DNA of 64,000 nucleotides from Candidatus Chlorohelix allophototropha (GCF_030389965.1 NZ_CP128399.1:1054001-1118000); one strand, 5' to 3'. Positions 1-9,833 are shown, counted from the stretch's first letter. Notes: generated by a model not told the origin, from the letters alone. Numbers and translations: made by a program.

Positions 1-70
1 TCCCTTTGTACATCATTGACTCAAGGCTCTATATAAAATTTTAGCATTAAAATCAGCTTTTTCCAAAGCA

Positions 71-102
71 AATAAAAAACTACCGGAAAATAGTTCCGGT
101 AG
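71..102 (-). terminator. Rho-independent terminator of the hydrolase gene
   Basis: A perfect 9-bp stem (80-88 pairs with 94-102) with a 5-nt loop is followed on the minus strand by a T-rich tract (71-79 read in reverse). It lies about 20 bp past the stop codon of the minus-strand hydrolase, so it fits as that gene's intrinsic terminator. Bases 1-70 hold nothing I recognise. Confidence 0.85.
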
Positions 103-121
103 CCCAATCTTATTTATTTGA

Positions 122-901
122 CTAACGCTGTGGAAAGTGTTTTTTGAGCCAGTTCAGTCCATCTTCGGCTATTTCGCGCCAATTGGTTTCCAGCATCATA
201 TTATGCGCAGTACCATAATACACTTGGCGTTCTGCGCCATAGAGTTGGGCAAATTTATCATCCGGCATAAATTTCCGCATTGTATCGGTGGCGTTAATTT
301 GAAATAGCACCGGGACTTGCTTTACCAGCGCAGGCTTCGGGGATTTTTCCCAAAGTAGCCCCATAAAGCCGAGCATAGAACCGTCACACATCTGGCTGGC
401 ATAGTGTTGCAACTGTTCTTCCGGCAATTGCTGCGAAAAAAACATGCGCCGTACTGTCTCTGTGCTTTTAGGAGCAGGAACTTTGCGGTTCTTCATCAAG
501 AAGCGAAACGGCTTTCCCAAGATTGTTCCGGGAATACGCATGTAAAGCGGAAAGGGCAAGGTAGGAGACACCAATAATGCCCCTTTTATAGGGTATTTCT
601 CCAAATATTTTAAGGCTAGGAATGCGCCTAGCGAATGCCCAACCAGCACCGGAGATTCTGGCAATTGTTCCGCTACTTGTCGAATGTCCTGTAAGTAATC
701 GGACAGGGTAGTACCTTCGATTTGACCTTCACTTTTTCCATGCCCGCGAAAGCTCAAAGCATACGACGGATAGCCTGCCTCTGCAAAAAAAGGCACGAAA
801 TATTCCGACCAGCACCATGCGCCATGCATTGCACCATGTATAAAGAGAAGCGGCGGACTCTTGGGATTTTCAGGAATTTGCGAGATAATTTCCAGTTTCA
901 T
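122..901 (-). CDS. alpha/beta hydrolase
   Basis: 259-residue serine hydrolase of the alpha/beta-hydrolase fold, probably cytoplasmic since there is no signal peptide. An HG oxyanion segment (LFIHGAMHGAW, near residue 20) comes first. The nucleophile elbow GHSLGA lies near residue 88. A late Asp (INATDTM) and His (GTAHNMM) complete a plausible triad. The overall pattern matches the lysophospholipase/esterase-like branch, but the substrate cannot be read from sequence. The ATG at 901 has an AAGGAT ribosome site about 8 nt upstream. It is transcribed divergently from lepA and ends at its own terminator, so it appears to be a single-gene unit. Confidence 0.85.
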   Translation of the reverse strand: MKLEIISQIPENPKSPPLLFIHGAMHGAWCWSEYFVPFFAEAGYPSYALSFRGHGKSEGQIEGTTLSDYLQDIRQVAEQLPESPVLVGHSLGAFLALKYLEKYPIKGALLVSPTLPFPLYMRIPGTILGKPFRFLMKNRKVPAPKSTETVRRMFFSQQLPEEQLQHYASQMCDGSMLGFMGLLWEKSPKPALVKQVPVLFQINATDTMRKFMPDDKFAQLYGAERQVYYGTAHNMMLETNWREIAEDGLNWLKKHFPQR

Positions 902-993
902 GGCGTTTTATCCTTAGTAAAGTATTGATTGCGTAGGATTATATAACATTCTGCCATAGATTACACGGAACTATAACACCTCTTATAGTACAA

Positions 994-1005
994 ATCTGCT
1001 ATAAT
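994..1005 (+). promoter_or_regulatory. Extended -10 promoter upstream of lepA
   Basis: A TGCTATAAT extended -10 element ends at 1005, about 38 bp before the lepA start. I see no good -35 hexamer at the usual distance, which is tolerated for extended -10 promoters. It is the best candidate in the 141-bp divergent spacer. Confidence 0.45.
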
Positions 1006-1042
1006 TAGCCGTGTTTTTGAGTCACTTTAAAGGAAGATATAA

Positions 1043-2860
1043 TTGACTGACCAACGTTTAATCCGAAACTTTTGCATAATTGCCCATATCGATCACGGCA
1101 AATCCACACTGGCAGACCGCTTGCTGGAAATAACCGGCACGGTTACGCAGCGTGAGATGAAAGAACAATTGCTGGATAGCATGGATCTCGAACGTGAGAA
1201 GGGGATCACTATCAAAGCACGTGCTGTACAAATGCATTACAAGGCACATGATGGTCAGGAGTTTGAACTGAACCTGATTGATACTCCCGGTCATGTGGAT
1301 TTCAGTTATGAAGTGAGCCGCAGCCTCAGCGCCTGTGAAGGAGCTTTACTGGTAGTGGATGCCTCGCAAGGTATCGAGGCACAAACACTGGCGAACCTGT
1401 ATCTAGCAGTTGAACATGGACTTGAAATTATCCCAGTGGTCAATAAAATTGACCTTCCTGCTGCCCAACCTGAAGTAGTAATTGCCGAAATAGAAAAAGT
1501 TATCGGTATTCGGGGAGAAGAATGTATTCGTGCTTCCGCCAAAACCGGGCTTGGCGTAGATGAAATCCTTGAAGCGATTGTTTATCGCATCCCACCCCCT
1601 AAAGGTGACTTTGACAAACCCTTACGCGCGCTGATTTTTGATAGCCATTTTGACTCCTATAAAGGGGTGATTGCTTACGTCCGGTTGATGGATGGCGTAT
1701 TGAAATCGCGTGACGTTGTTAAAATGATGTCGAACGGCAAAACCGCCGAGGTGCTGGAAATCGGTGTTTTCCGCCCGGTTATGACTCCGCTACCTGAAAT
1801 TACCGCAGGCGAAACCGGTTATATTGCTACCGGCTTGAAAGTAGTGGGGGATTGCCAAGTAGGCGATACCATTACCCTTTATTCAAATCCTGCGGAAACG
1901 GCATTACCAGGGTATCGCCCTGCCAAGCCGATGGTTTTTGCTGGTATTTATCCTATAAGCTCGGATGACTACACCAACCTACGAGAAGCGCTAGACAAAT
2001 TACAACTGAATGATGCTTCCCTGATATTCCAGCCTGAAACCTCCGCCGCGCTAGGTTTCGGTTTCCGCGTAGGCTTTCTAGGTCTGCTTCATATGGAAAT
2101 TATTAAAGAACGCTTGGAGCGGGAATATAACTTAGAATTGCTTATCACTGCGCCAAGCGTGGAATACCACGTTATGAAGAATAACGGTGAAGTATTGCTG
2201 GTAGATAATCCAAGCGATTTCCCAAATGCGGGTGAGATTATGGAAATCGAAGAACCCTGGATGACTATCCACATAATTACACCAACGCGCTATATCGGGC
2301 AGATTATGGAACTGGTTACTAATCGGCGCGGTGAGTACAAAAAGATGGATTATTTGGATGAAACCAGAGTGTTGCTGGATTATGATATGCCATTGGGCGA
2401 ACTCATCGTGGATTTTTACGACCAGCTAAAATCGCGCACTAAGGGTTATGCTTCACTTGATTACATCTTTGGCACTTACAAGGTTGCAGATTTGGTTAAG
2501 CTGGATATTCTGGTGAACGGAACCCCGGTTGATGCGCTTTCGCTTATTACCCACCGCGATAAAGCTTTCTCACAGGGGCGCGTCCTTACTCAAAAGCTGC
2601 GCGGCTTAATTCCACGCCAATTATTTGAAGTGCCGATTCAAGCAGCGATTGGCTCAAAAGTTGTGGCACGCGAAACCATTAGCGCGAATCGCAAGAACGT
2701 GCTGGCTAAATGTTATGGCGGTGATATAACCCGCAAGCGCAAATTGCTGGAAAAGCAAAAAGAAGGTAAAGCCCGCATGAAGATGGTGGGCAATGTAGAA
2801 ATACCACAGGAAGCTTTTATGGCAGTGTTGAGTCTTGAAGATGAACGCGAAAAAAAATAG
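1043..2860 (+). CDS. lepA: Elongation factor 4 (LepA), ribosome-associated translational GTPase
   Basis: 605 residues, the normal length for LepA/EF4, a GTPase that acts on stalled or mis-translocated ribosomes. The GTPase signatures are intact: G1 AHIDHGKST near residue 14, the switch region with [11 protein letters not shown]3 DTPGHVDF and G4 NKID. They are followed by EF-G-like domains and the LepA-specific C-terminus ([13 protein letters not shown]). The start is a TTG at 1043, preceded by AGGAAG (1031-1036); no ATG fits upstream. It is followed after 26 bp by a dienelactone hydrolase on the same strand with no terminator between them, so the two may share a transcript. Confidence 0.97.
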   Translation: MTDQRLIRNFCIIAHIDHGKSTLADRLLEITGTVTQREMKEQLLDSMDLEREKGITIKARAVQMHYKAHDGQEFELNLIDTPGHVDFSYEVSRSLSACEGALLVVDASQGIEAQTLANLYLAVEHGLEIIPVVNKIDLPAAQPEVVIAEIEKVIGIRGEECIRASAKTGLGVDEILEAIVYRIPPPKGDFDKPLRALIFDSHFDSYKGVIAYVRLMDGVLKSRDVVKMMSNGKTAEVLEIGVFRPVMTPLPEITAGETGYIATGLKVVGDCQVGDTITLYSNPAETALPGYRPAKPMVFAGIYPISSDDYTNLREALDKLQLNDASLIFQPETSAALGFGFRVGFLGLLHMEIIKERLEREYNLELLITAPSVEYHVMKNNGEVLLVDNPSDFPNAGEIMEIEEPWMTIHIITPTRYIGQIMELVTNRRGEYKKMDYLDETRVLLDYDMPLGELIVDFYDQLKSRTKGYASLDYIFGTYKVADLVKLDILVNGTPVDALSLITHRDKAFSQGRVLTQKLRGLIPRQLFEVPIQAAIGSKVVARETISANRKNVLAKCYGGDITRKRKLLEKQKEGKARMKMVGNVEIPQEAFMAVLSLEDEREKK

Positions 2861-2886
2861 CTAATACATAGTGCTGGAGGATAAAA

Positions 2887-3585
2887 ATGGCTGTAATTCG
2901 CACTTATACCGCGTATTACCAAATGGATGGTGGTGAAATACCTGCTTTTATAGCTCGAATAGATGATGATCAAGCTCGTCCCGGAATAGTCCTTATTCAG
3001 GAGTGGTGGGGCATCGAGCCACACATCAAAGACTTAGCTCAAAAGCTGGCAGTAGAAGGTTTTGTTGTGGCAGTACCCGATCTCTATCACGGGCAAGTTG
3101 CTACTGAGCCAGATGATGCGACTAAACTAATGATGGCTTTAGATGTAGAACGCGCCATTTATGAGATTCAGTCAACTATAAATGGCTTGAAAAACATGCA
3201 GGGAGTAGAACCGAAAAAAGTCGGAATAATGGGCTTTTGCATGGGCGGCATGCTCACCTTTAAAGTGGTAGAACGCAGCCACGACTTGGCAGTTGCAATT
3301 TCTTTCTACGGTGTTATGCACGAACCCACATACGAATCGGTGGCAAATGTACAGGCTCCGGTGATGGCTTTTTTTGGAGCGTTGGATAATTATACTCCGC
3401 CGGAATACATCCAGCGTATTTATGATACTTATACAAATGCTGGAAAAGATTATCAACAATACGTTTACCAAAATGCCGGACATGCTTTTCTGAACCCTAC
3501 GCATGGTGCAGGGGTTGAGGAGGCGGCGCGTGATGCATGGCCTAAAGCAGTAGATTTCCTAAAAACCAATTTGATGCAAAACTAA
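2887..3585 (+). CDS. Dienelactone hydrolase family protein
   Basis: 232-residue alpha/beta hydrolase of the dienelactone hydrolase family, which uses a Cys nucleophile. The elbow is GFCMGG (about residues 118-123), with a downstream Asp (GALDNYTPPE) and His (NAGHAFLNP), so the Cys-Asp-His triad is complete. The N-terminal IQEWWGIEPHIKD segment is also typical. Family members hydrolyse cyclic esters or short esters. No aromatic degradation genes are nearby, so a role in chlorocatechol breakdown is not supported. GGAGG (2877-2881) lies just upstream of the ATG. It follows lepA by 26 bp. Confidence 0.9.
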   Translation: MAVIRTYTAYYQMDGGEIPAFIARIDDDQARPGIVLIQEWWGIEPHIKDLAQKLAVEGFVVAVPDLYHGQVATEPDDATKLMMALDVERAIYEIQSTINGLKNMQGVEPKKVGIMGFCMGGMLTFKVVERSHDLAVAISFYGVMHEPTYESVANVQAPVMAFFGALDNYTPPEYIQRIYDTYTNAGKDYQQYVYQNAGHAFLNPTHGAGVEEAARDAWPKAVDFLKTNLMQN

Positions 3586-3590
3586 ATTTG

Positions 3591-3613
3591 TCGGGCAGGA
3601 ATATATTGCCCGA
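3591..3613 (+). terminator. Hairpin after the dienelactone hydrolase gene
   Basis: A 7-bp GC-rich stem (3591-3597 with 3607-3613) starts 6 bp after the stop codon. The following sequence lacks a clear T run, so termination is plausible but weak. Confidence 0.4.
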
Positions 3614-3631
3614 TTCAAGTGTTAAAGTACG

Positions 3632-3660
3632 CCCCCTCTCCAAATTGGGAGAAGGGGGCA
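3632..3660 (+). promoter_or_regulatory. Hairpin covering the typA ribosome binding site
   Basis: GCCCCCTCTCC (3632 onward) can pair with the purine-rich GGGAGAAGGGGGC that ends at about 3660. This purine tract is the only Shine-Dalgarno-like sequence ahead of the typA GTG at 3665, so the hairpin would mask it. The pairing is seen in the sequence; regulation of TypA translation by it is inferred. Confidence 0.45.
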
Positions 3661-3664
3661 ATTA

Positions 3665-5512
3665 GTGGAGAAAATAAAGTCGGTGCAACACAAACTTCGT
3701 GAAGACATTCGAAATGTAGCCATTATCGCGCACGTAGATCATGGTAAAACCACCCTAGTGGATGGCATGCTTAAGCAGAGCAACATATTCCGCAAGAATG
3801 AGACGGTGGGCAACCTGATAATGGACTCGAATGAGTTGGAGCGGGAAAAAGGCATTACCATTCTTGCCAAGAATACCGCAATTATTTATAAGAATGTAAA
3901 AATTAACATTATTGACACTCCCGGTCACGCCGATTTCGGCGGTGAGGTAGAACGGGTACTCAATATGGCGGATGGCTGTTTGCTGCTGGTGGATGCGGTG
4001 GATGGACCAATGCCCCAGACTCGTTTTGTTTTAAGCAAAGCCTTTGAGATTGGCTTGAAACCAATTGTAGTTATCAACAAACTAGACCGTCCTAACGCCC
4101 GCCCTGCCGTAATTCTCGAAATGACTCAAGACCTTTTCCTTGATCTTGCTACGGATGCAGAGCAATTGGACTTCCCGGTTGTTTACGCAATCGCCCGTGA
4201 AGGTAAGGCAGCCCTTGACCCTGAAAAAGTAATAAGCGCCCCCGACATTTCGGCGCTCTTCGATACCATTTTGAAATATGTACCTGCGCCAATGGTTGAA
4301 GAAAATGCGCATTTCCAAATGCTCGTAACCAGCCTCGATTACAACAATCACCTCGGTCGTATCGGAGTGGGACGTATTATGCGAGGTCAGGTGAAAGCGG
4401 GCGAAACAGTCAGCCGAATAGACCGAGAAGGGGTTATTTCCCGCGCAAAAATATCCAGCCTGTTCACATTTCAAGGGTTGGGTAAAATCGAAATAGAGGA
4501 AGCCAGCGCCGGAGATTTGATTGCCTTCAGCGGCATTAGCGACATCAGCATCGGTGAAACAATTGCAGATGCTGAGAACCCTGACGCGCTTCCACCTATT
4601 GCAGTGGAAGAACCGACTCTCCAACTAACCTTTGGTGTGAATACTTCGCCCTTTGGTGGGCGCGAAGGTACTTATAGCACCAGCCGTCAGTTGCGTGACC
4701 GCCTCTATCGCGAACTGCAAACCAATATCGCCTTGCGAGTACAAGATACCGATAGCGCTGATGTATTTCTCGTATCGGGTCGTGGTGAATTACACCTTTC
4801 GATTCTGATTGAAACGATGCGCCGCGAGGGGTACGAGTTTCAGGTATCCCGTCCCGAAGTAATTTCCAAAGAAATCAACGGGCATAAGATGGAACCTGTA
4901 GAGCATCTTATCCTCGATGTGGAAGAGGAATACGAAGGGCCTGTAATCGAACAATTGGGACGAAGACGCGCCCAAATGATGAAATACGACCCGGACGGTA
5001 AAGGACGTGTCAGAATTGAATTTAGTATTCCTACCCGCGGTTTGATCGGTTTCCGCAATCTCTTTCTGACTTTGACTCGTGGCGGTGGTGTTATAGCCAG
5101 TCTCTTTACCGGATACGAACCTTGGTATGGTGACATCGGACAGGTTCGTAATGGTGTATTGGTTGCCAGCGAAGATGGCATGGCTACTTCCTACGGATTG
5201 GCAAATGCGCAAGAACGCGGTCAAACTTTTGTTGAACCGGGCACGCATGTTTATGAAGGTATGATTATCGGCTTGTACAGTCGCGAGTCGGATTTGCCGG
5301 TGAATGTGGCAAAAGAGAAGAAGCTAACCAACATTCGTAGCTCAACCTCGGATATTGGGGTAAGGCTTACTCCTCCGATTATTCTCAGCTTGGAGCAATC
5401 GCTGGATTTCATCGAAAGTGATGAACTGGTAGAAGTAACGCCAAAGACTATCCGTTTACGTAAGCGTATATTGAATCACGGTGATCGCGTCAAGCTATTG
5501 AAACATAATTAG
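3665..5512 (+). CDS. typA: Translational GTPase TypA/BipA
   Basis: 615 residues, matching TypA/BipA, a ribosome-binding GTPase used in stress and low-temperature growth and in ribosome assembly. G1 AHVDHGKTT (near residue 22), [23 protein letters not shown] and [10 protein letters not shown] are all present. The C-terminal region contains the TypA-specific SRGLIGFR-like segment ([13 protein letters not shown]) and [16 protein letters not shown]. The start is GTG at 3665 behind a purine-rich tract that also forms part of a hairpin. It is the second translational GTPase in the first 5.5 kb, after lepA. Confidence 0.97.
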   Translation: MEKIKSVQHKLREDIRNVAIIAHVDHGKTTLVDGMLKQSNIFRKNETVGNLIMDSNELEREKGITILAKNTAIIYKNVKINIIDTPGHADFGGEVERVLNMADGCLLLVDAVDGPMPQTRFVLSKAFEIGLKPIVVINKLDRPNARPAVILEMTQDLFLDLATDAEQLDFPVVYAIAREGKAALDPEKVISAPDISALFDTILKYVPAPMVEENAHFQMLVTSLDYNNHLGRIGVGRIMRGQVKAGETVSRIDREGVISRAKISSLFTFQGLGKIEIEEASAGDLIAFSGISDISIGETIADAENPDALPPIAVEEPTLQLTFGVNTSPFGGREGTYSTSRQLRDRLYRELQTNIALRVQDTDSADVFLVSGRGELHLSILIETMRREGYEFQVSRPEVISKEINGHKMEPVEHLILDVEEEYEGPVIEQLGRRRAQMMKYDPDGKGRVRIEFSIPTRGLIGFRNLFLTLTRGGGVIASLFTGYEPWYGDIGQVRNGVLVASEDGMATSYGLANAQERGQTFVEPGTHVYEGMIIGLYSRESDLPVNVAKEKKLTNIRSSTSDIGVRLTPPIILSLEQSLDFIESDELVEVTPKTIRLRKRILNHGDRVKLLKHN

Positions 5513-5542
5513 CAAGAACACCGCGAGATTACATAGGTATGA

Positions 5543-5575
5543 GTCATCAAGGGCGCGACAGTACGCCCTGATGAC
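5543..5575 (+). terminator. Hairpin downstream of typA
   Basis: A 12-bp stem with one bulged A (5543-5555 with 5564-5575) lies about 30 bp after the typA stop. The downstream bases are not T-rich, so it may act as a 3' stabiliser or weak terminator. Confidence 0.5.
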
Positions 5576-5616
5576 TTACTACCAAATTACCCCTCTAAAA
5601 CCCGTCTGAACAGGCT

Positions 5617-6624
5617 ATGTCATACTCGCATTACGAAGAGGCGGAGAATCCCCCAGATCGCCGCAAATATATTTTTGCCTTAGCTATGATAGTTGTGGGC
5701 ATTTCATTCTTTTCCACGCTAGCAACCGCTAACAGCTACTGGCAAGGCTTCTTTTATAGTCCTTTTTATACCACTAATGTTTTTACCGATTCAGCCACTC
5801 CAGCATGGCAAGTTGGTTTGCGCCCCGAAGACCGAGTCGTTATGGTGGCTGGGCAGCGCATTGATCAGTTGCAATTACTAACCGTAAAAGCTGGGTTAGC
5901 GGGTAAATCGCTCAATTTGGTATATGAATTGGGGCGCGTACTGACGGCAATTGACGTAAATATTCAGGTGTTAGATTGGTCTCGATACTTTGAAAAAAAT
6001 GCGCCCTTCCTATTGGCAAGTCTTTCTCTCATTTGGATTGGCGTTATTACTCGTAAAAGCCCGCTGTTATTAAGAATCTTCTGTACGCTTAGCGGAGTGG
6101 CGCTTGGAATCGCTCCCAATTATTATCTGGCAAACGGTTGTGGTTTAGAGAGTGGTTTGGAAACACAATGTTTGCTCTCCGGTAAATGGTCAACCTATCT
6201 CTATAATCCGCTTTGGTCTGTAACTGTAGCAATAGGGTTGTGCTGGTATCTGAGCGAATTGGTTGAGAAGAAACGCTGGCGTTTGTGGGCGCAAGGGCTG
6301 GTCTTACTGGCTTTACTTATATCCTTAGCAGGCTTCTTGCAAGCGTCTATTATCAGCGCAAATTATAATAATCCGGACTATGTAGTTTGGCAGAGTCGAG
6401 GTGAATTTTGGTTCCTGTGGGGTTCGCTGCTGGTATTGGCATTAATGAGAGTATGGCGCAGGAAGCGGCAACGAGAATGGGGCTTACTAACCGTTGCCTG
6501 CCTTCTAGTATTTACCGGAGGATTTATTTTCGTAACAGTTTTCGATATCGTAATTATCGGTCTAGGACAGCAATGGTACACTTTGGCACTTCCCTTATAC
6601 TTTCAAATAAATATGCGACGCTAG
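5617..6624 (+). CDS. PDZ-domain multi-spanning membrane protein, probably a truncated sensor
   Basis: 335 residues. One membrane segment (about 17-38) is followed by an extracytoplasmic PDZ-like domain (about 50-125, with GLRPEDRVVMVAGQRI). Six or more further hydrophobic helices run to the C-terminus. This order (TM, PDZ, TM bundle) is one I associate with the sensory half of some Chloroflexota histidine kinases and phosphatases. Here the protein ends right after the last helix (ALPLYFQI) with no signalling domain. The 400 bp that follow have no gene. It may be a remnant of a longer gene or a stand-alone membrane protein. Function unknown. Confidence 0.7.
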   Translation: MSYSHYEEAENPPDRRKYIFALAMIVVGISFFSTLATANSYWQGFFYSPFYTTNVFTDSATPAWQVGLRPEDRVVMVAGQRIDQLQLLTVKAGLAGKSLNLVYELGRVLTAIDVNIQVLDWSRYFEKNAPFLLASLSLIWIGVITRKSPLLLRIFCTLSGVALGIAPNYYLANGCGLESGLETQCLLSGKWSTYLYNPLWSVTVAIGLCWYLSELVEKKRWRLWAQGLVLLALLISLAGFLQASIISANYNNPDYVVWQSRGEFWFLWGSLLVLALMRVWRRKRQREWGLLTVACLLVFTGGFIFVTVFDIVIIGLGQQWYTLALPLYFQINMRR

Positions 6625-7030
6625 CTGATTGAAAATGCCGACAGGTTTGGGTCAGATAGGTGCCCAATCGAACAAAACCCTCTTTTAACAACGGACTTCC
6701 ATTGCCGTTTACCAAGAAACTTGCGGTTAGAAGTAACTGCCGGATGATTAAGTCCCAAAGCAACCCCGACAGTTTCGTACGACGAGCTTTGTGGGGTTAT
6801 TTTCATTTTGAAACATGCCCCTCTCAGCCTGAATGTTATTTAATTCCTCGTTCTATACTCGACCAACTGTCCTTTGCCGCCTGTTATTAACTTACTAATG
6901 TACAAAGAAGAGCTTAGCCCACTCCTCATTTAAGTAGATTATAGATTATAATTCTTTAATCATTTTAGGTACTCTCCTTAATAAGATAAAAATTCTCAGT
7001 GCATATAATTGGAAAGGTGGATTAGGATTT
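6625..7030. other. Non-coding spacer
   Basis: About 400 bp without a supported gene. Short open frames of 60-76 codons exist on both strands, but none has a ribosome site or a recognisable domain. It could be the decayed downstream half of the PDZ-protein gene; I cannot show that. The last 30 bp carry the AGGTGG ribosome site for the next gene. Confidence 0.5.
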
Positions 7031-8041
7031 ATGAAAAGGGGGTTGATTCTCAAAGCTTACGAATCTTCTCAGCAAGATGCCGTCTTAAGGCTGTGGGAGA
7101 ATAGCGGACTAAATACCCTATTTCCTGCGAACGGTCATTTGTGGAAAATAAATGTCGAAAATAACCTTGCTTTCAAATCAGAGGATTTTTGGGGAGCATG
7201 GAATCAGCAAGGTAAATTGCTCGGTTTTGTCTTAACTCGACGCTTCCGAGATATAACTACACCCTCTATTATGGAAGAACGCTATGGAAAAACAGGCTGG
7301 ATAAGTCTATTGCTGGTCGAAGAAAGTAGTCGAAGACAGGGCATCGGTACAGGGTTGCTTGAAAAAGCGCATGCGGTACTATCAGATGTTAAATCTATTA
7401 GATTGGGTGGGGATTTTAACCACTTTTTCCCGGGTGTTCCAGAAGGGGAATCATTGGGTTTTTTTTCAAATAAAGGCTATACTTTTAATCAAGAATTAAT
7501 AAATGACCTTTCTTTAGATTTGGATAATTGGGAATTATCCGAACAACCCATTTCAATTATGGGCGGAGATTATTTTTTTACGCAGGGTAAGGCTGGAGAA
7601 GAGGAATCGATTCTGGATTTTATAGGATTACCCTCTAACGGGTTTTCTCCACGTTGGCGTTATGACCTTGAGCGAATATTCAAGAAGGGCTACAGCCCGG
7701 AAAATGTAACCCTTATAAAAGGTCAAAGTGGTAAGATCGAGGGTTTTTTACAAACTTGGGAGTTAAAAGAAGTAATTGAATGTGCATTGTCACGTCCGAC
7801 AATATTCTGGGCAATGCATGAAAAACCTATGGAAAAACATGGTAGCATTGGTCCGCTAGGTATAAATAGCACCATAAGAGGTGGAGGAATAGGGCTTGCT
7901 CTAGTTGCTGCAGGGACAGCATATCTTAAAAAAAGAGGAGTTACATTTGTTACGATTGATTGGACAGCTTTAACTACTTTTTATTCAAAGCTAGGCTATC
8001 ACCCATGGCGAAGTTACAGAATTGGATATAAGAATTTATGA
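7031..8041 (+). CDS. Tandem GNAT-domain N-acetyltransferase
   Basis: 336 residues with two GNAT-like halves. The first (about 5-150) carries the acetyl-CoA loop RRQGIGTGLL. The second (about 195-330) carries a degenerate equivalent, IRGGGIGLALV, and ends in the typical beta-strand/YSKLGYHP motif. Double-GNAT proteins of this kind acetylate small molecules or are catalytically split, with one inactive half. The substrate is not evident. The stop codon overlaps the ATG of the following esterase (ATGA, 8038-8041), so the two proteins are very likely translated together. Codon use is more AT-rich than in typA or lepA. Confidence 0.85.
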   Translation: MKRGLILKAYESSQQDAVLRLWENSGLNTLFPANGHLWKINVENNLAFKSEDFWGAWNQQGKLLGFVLTRRFRDITTPSIMEERYGKTGWISLLLVEESSRRQGIGTGLLEKAHAVLSDVKSIRLGGDFNHFFPGVPEGESLGFFSNKGYTFNQELINDLSLDLDNWELSEQPISIMGGDYFFTQGKAGEEESILDFIGLPSNGFSPRWRYDLERIFKKGYSPENVTLIKGQSGKIEGFLQTWELKEVIECALSRPTIFWAMHEKPMEKHGSIGPLGINSTIRGGGIGLALVAAGTAYLKKRGVTFVTIDWTALTTFYSKLGYHPWRSYRIGYKNL

Positions 8042-8739
8042 ACGATGAGGTTAATAGCGTTCCTGATATTAGCGGCACCGAGTTAATCCAAGGGATAATG
8101 ACCTATCGCTTACGTTCGGCAACTGAGAATACTTCCAGTGGTAAACACCCTTTATTAATTATGCTTCATGGGCGAGGTGCGAATGAAGGAGATATTTATG
8201 AATTAGTACCCTTTATCCGCCGCAATATTATAATTGCTGCTCCCCGCGCTCCAGAGCTTTTCGACAATAATCCACGTGGTGCATATAGATGGTTCGCTTG
8301 GACTCCTAATCAAGAAATCGGCATTGAGCAATTTGTAAATACAGCCAAAAAGCTTGCTGAACTGGTAACCGAATTAACCTTTAAATATCCAGTAGATAGT
8401 TCAAAAATTTATTTTGGGGGCATGAGCCAGGGCGCTGCTATGGCATGTCTTATGTCATTGCTAAAACCAACTCGGGTAAAAGGAGTTATAGCCCATAGTG
8501 GATTCTTACCGTATCACCCGGAATTAACTAAATTATATAGAAATGCAAAGGGCAAGCCCTATTTCTTTGCACATGGAACCGAAGATAATGTGGTTTCTAT
8601 TGAGCGAAGTCGGCATGTAGCAAATGCTTTTTCAAAAGCAGGGGCACGAATCGTTTATAACGAATACCCGATGGCACATACAACTAGCATTGAAAGTAGA
8701 CATGATTTAGCCGACTGGCTACACAACGAAGTTAAGTAG
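8038..8739 (+). CDS. Phospholipase/carboxylesterase family hydrolase
   Basis: 233 residues, alpha/beta hydrolase of the phospholipase/carboxylesterase family. The oxyanion strand is LLIMLHGRGANEGD, the nucleophile elbow is GGMSQGAAMA (near residue 137), the acid lies in HGTEDNVV and the His in YPMAHTTS, so the Ser-Asp-His triad is complete. Homologues hydrolyse short acyl esters. The gene starts inside the stop codon of the tandem-GNAT gene, suggesting an acetyl transfer and acetyl removal pair acting on one compound, though that is inference. No signal peptide. Confidence 0.88.
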   Translation: MNDEVNSVPDISGTELIQGIMTYRLRSATENTSSGKHPLLIMLHGRGANEGDIYELVPFIRRNIIIAAPRAPELFDNNPRGAYRWFAWTPNQEIGIEQFVNTAKKLAELVTELTFKYPVDSSKIYFGGMSQGAAMACLMSLLKPTRVKGVIAHSGFLPYHPELTKLYRNAKGKPYFFAHGTEDNVVSIERSRHVANAFSKAGARIVYNEYPMAHTTSIESRHDLADWLHNEVK

Positions 8740-8793
8740 TAATTATTTGATGTGGTAACAACATTGTAACACAAGCTTGGGGGTTAAAAGGGT

Positions 8794-9171
8794 ATGGATG
8801 ATTTCGGTGTATTTATGTTGGTAGTGGCTTGGTTAGTAGCCATAATCGGTGGACCTACCATATTAATTTTTAAATTGATCAGACGTGATGAAGACCCTGA
8901 TCGACGTTATCGTATGGTTACCGGGTTTAAGGGTTGGTTTATCGGGTTAGCTGCCGCACTACTATTGTACATGGTTTTGCCAACTGTTTTTGTAAACCAA
9001 AGTGCTGACCCTGATAGCATGGGAGAGATTCAACTCTTTTTCATATTGATACTGCCGCCAATATGTGCTGGAGTTGTCTTCCTTATTTTTGCAATTCTAG
9101 CAGACAGATTTAAAACCCAAGACGAGTTCCCCAAAAGTATAGAAGAGGAAGAGGGCATTTACTACAGATAG
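8794..9171 (+). CDS. Small membrane protein of unknown function
   Basis: 125 residues with three hydrophobic helices (about 4-27, 47-66 and 81-106), a basic loop (LIRRDEDPDRRYR) after the first, and an acidic C-terminal tail (IEEEEG). I do not recognise a family. The ATG at 8794 lies 54 bp after the esterase stop, with a GGGGG tract about 10 nt upstream, so it may be the third gene of that operon. Confidence 0.65.
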   Translation: MDDFGVFMLVVAWLVAIIGGPTILIFKLIRRDEDPDRRYRMVTGFKGWFIGLAAALLLYMVLPTVFVNQSADPDSMGEIQLFFILILPPICAGVVFLIFAILADRFKTQDEFPKSIEEEEGIYYR

Positions 9172-9269
9172 TAAGTTCGTCTTTACGCAAAACTGTAAGG
9201 AACAGCCTACCACTGAAATTAACGACGCTTTTGAGGCTAGAATATCCCAGTTTATTAGCAACAATAGCG

Positions 9270-9361
9270 ACTAGTGGGTCACGCCCCAATTGAGTTGCCA
9301 TTGCTCTAAGTTCAAATTGCTTGATTTGATAGCAAATTTATTTGCAACTTGACCCACTAGT
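9270..9361. repeat. MITE-like element with 12-bp terminal inverted repeats
   Basis: ACTAGTGGGTCA at 9270-9281 is repeated as its exact reverse complement at 9350-9361. The roughly 92-bp unit has further partial pairing inside (GAGTTGC against GCAACTT). There is no coding frame in it. Size and symmetry resemble a miniature inverted-repeat element or a large transcript hairpin. I did not find a second copy in this window. Confidence 0.5.
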
Positions 9362-9510
9362 GTTAACACAGCTATACACGTTCGGCATGTATTATATGGT
9401 AGTGTAAATTACTTACTACTTTGGGATATGCTGTTAGACTTAACCCAATTACTTTAAAAAACAGATTGAGGGACTCTTTTCATGCTAATTTATTCGATAT
9501 TGGCTGAAGA

Positions 9511-9640
9511 TAAAGAGTACACAGGGAAAGATCGGTGCAATTCCGACGCAGTCCCGCTGCTGTAAAGAGGTGGATTTTGCCTCAAGCCAGAAGACCTGCC
9601 CTCAAGAGATCGTGTTGACCTTCGCGAGAAAGGGCACGTC
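9511..9640 (+). ncRNA. Cobalamin (B12) riboswitch
   Basis: Conserved cobalamin riboswitch blocks appear in order: AGGGAAA with GGTGCAATTCC (about 9523-9544), GCAGTCCCGCTGCTGTAA (9548-9565) and the B12 box AAGCCAGAAGACCTGCC (9584-9600), followed by a long downstream stem region. It sits about 200 nt ahead of cobT and on the same strand, with bioY behind. I see no classical terminator with a T run between it and cobT, so control may be translational or use a less obvious structure. Confidence 0.93.
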
Positions 9641-9833
9641 AGTAAGAAATTGGCTCAAATTAGCTCAATCCCCACCTTAGAATTTTATAGCAATACTTTC
9701 AACCACTTTAAAATACAATGGGATGATTTGTTATTGATTTTGGATTGTGCTTTAAGCATTTCCTGCTCTCGTAATCCTCTTGTAAGGTATCAATACCTAT
9801 GATAGCAAAACTGAAATGAGAGGAATTTGAACA

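Noticed and set aside
6660-6890. Short frames on both strands after the PDZ gene
   Set aside because: No ribosome site, no domain, and overlapping frames of equal quality on both strands.
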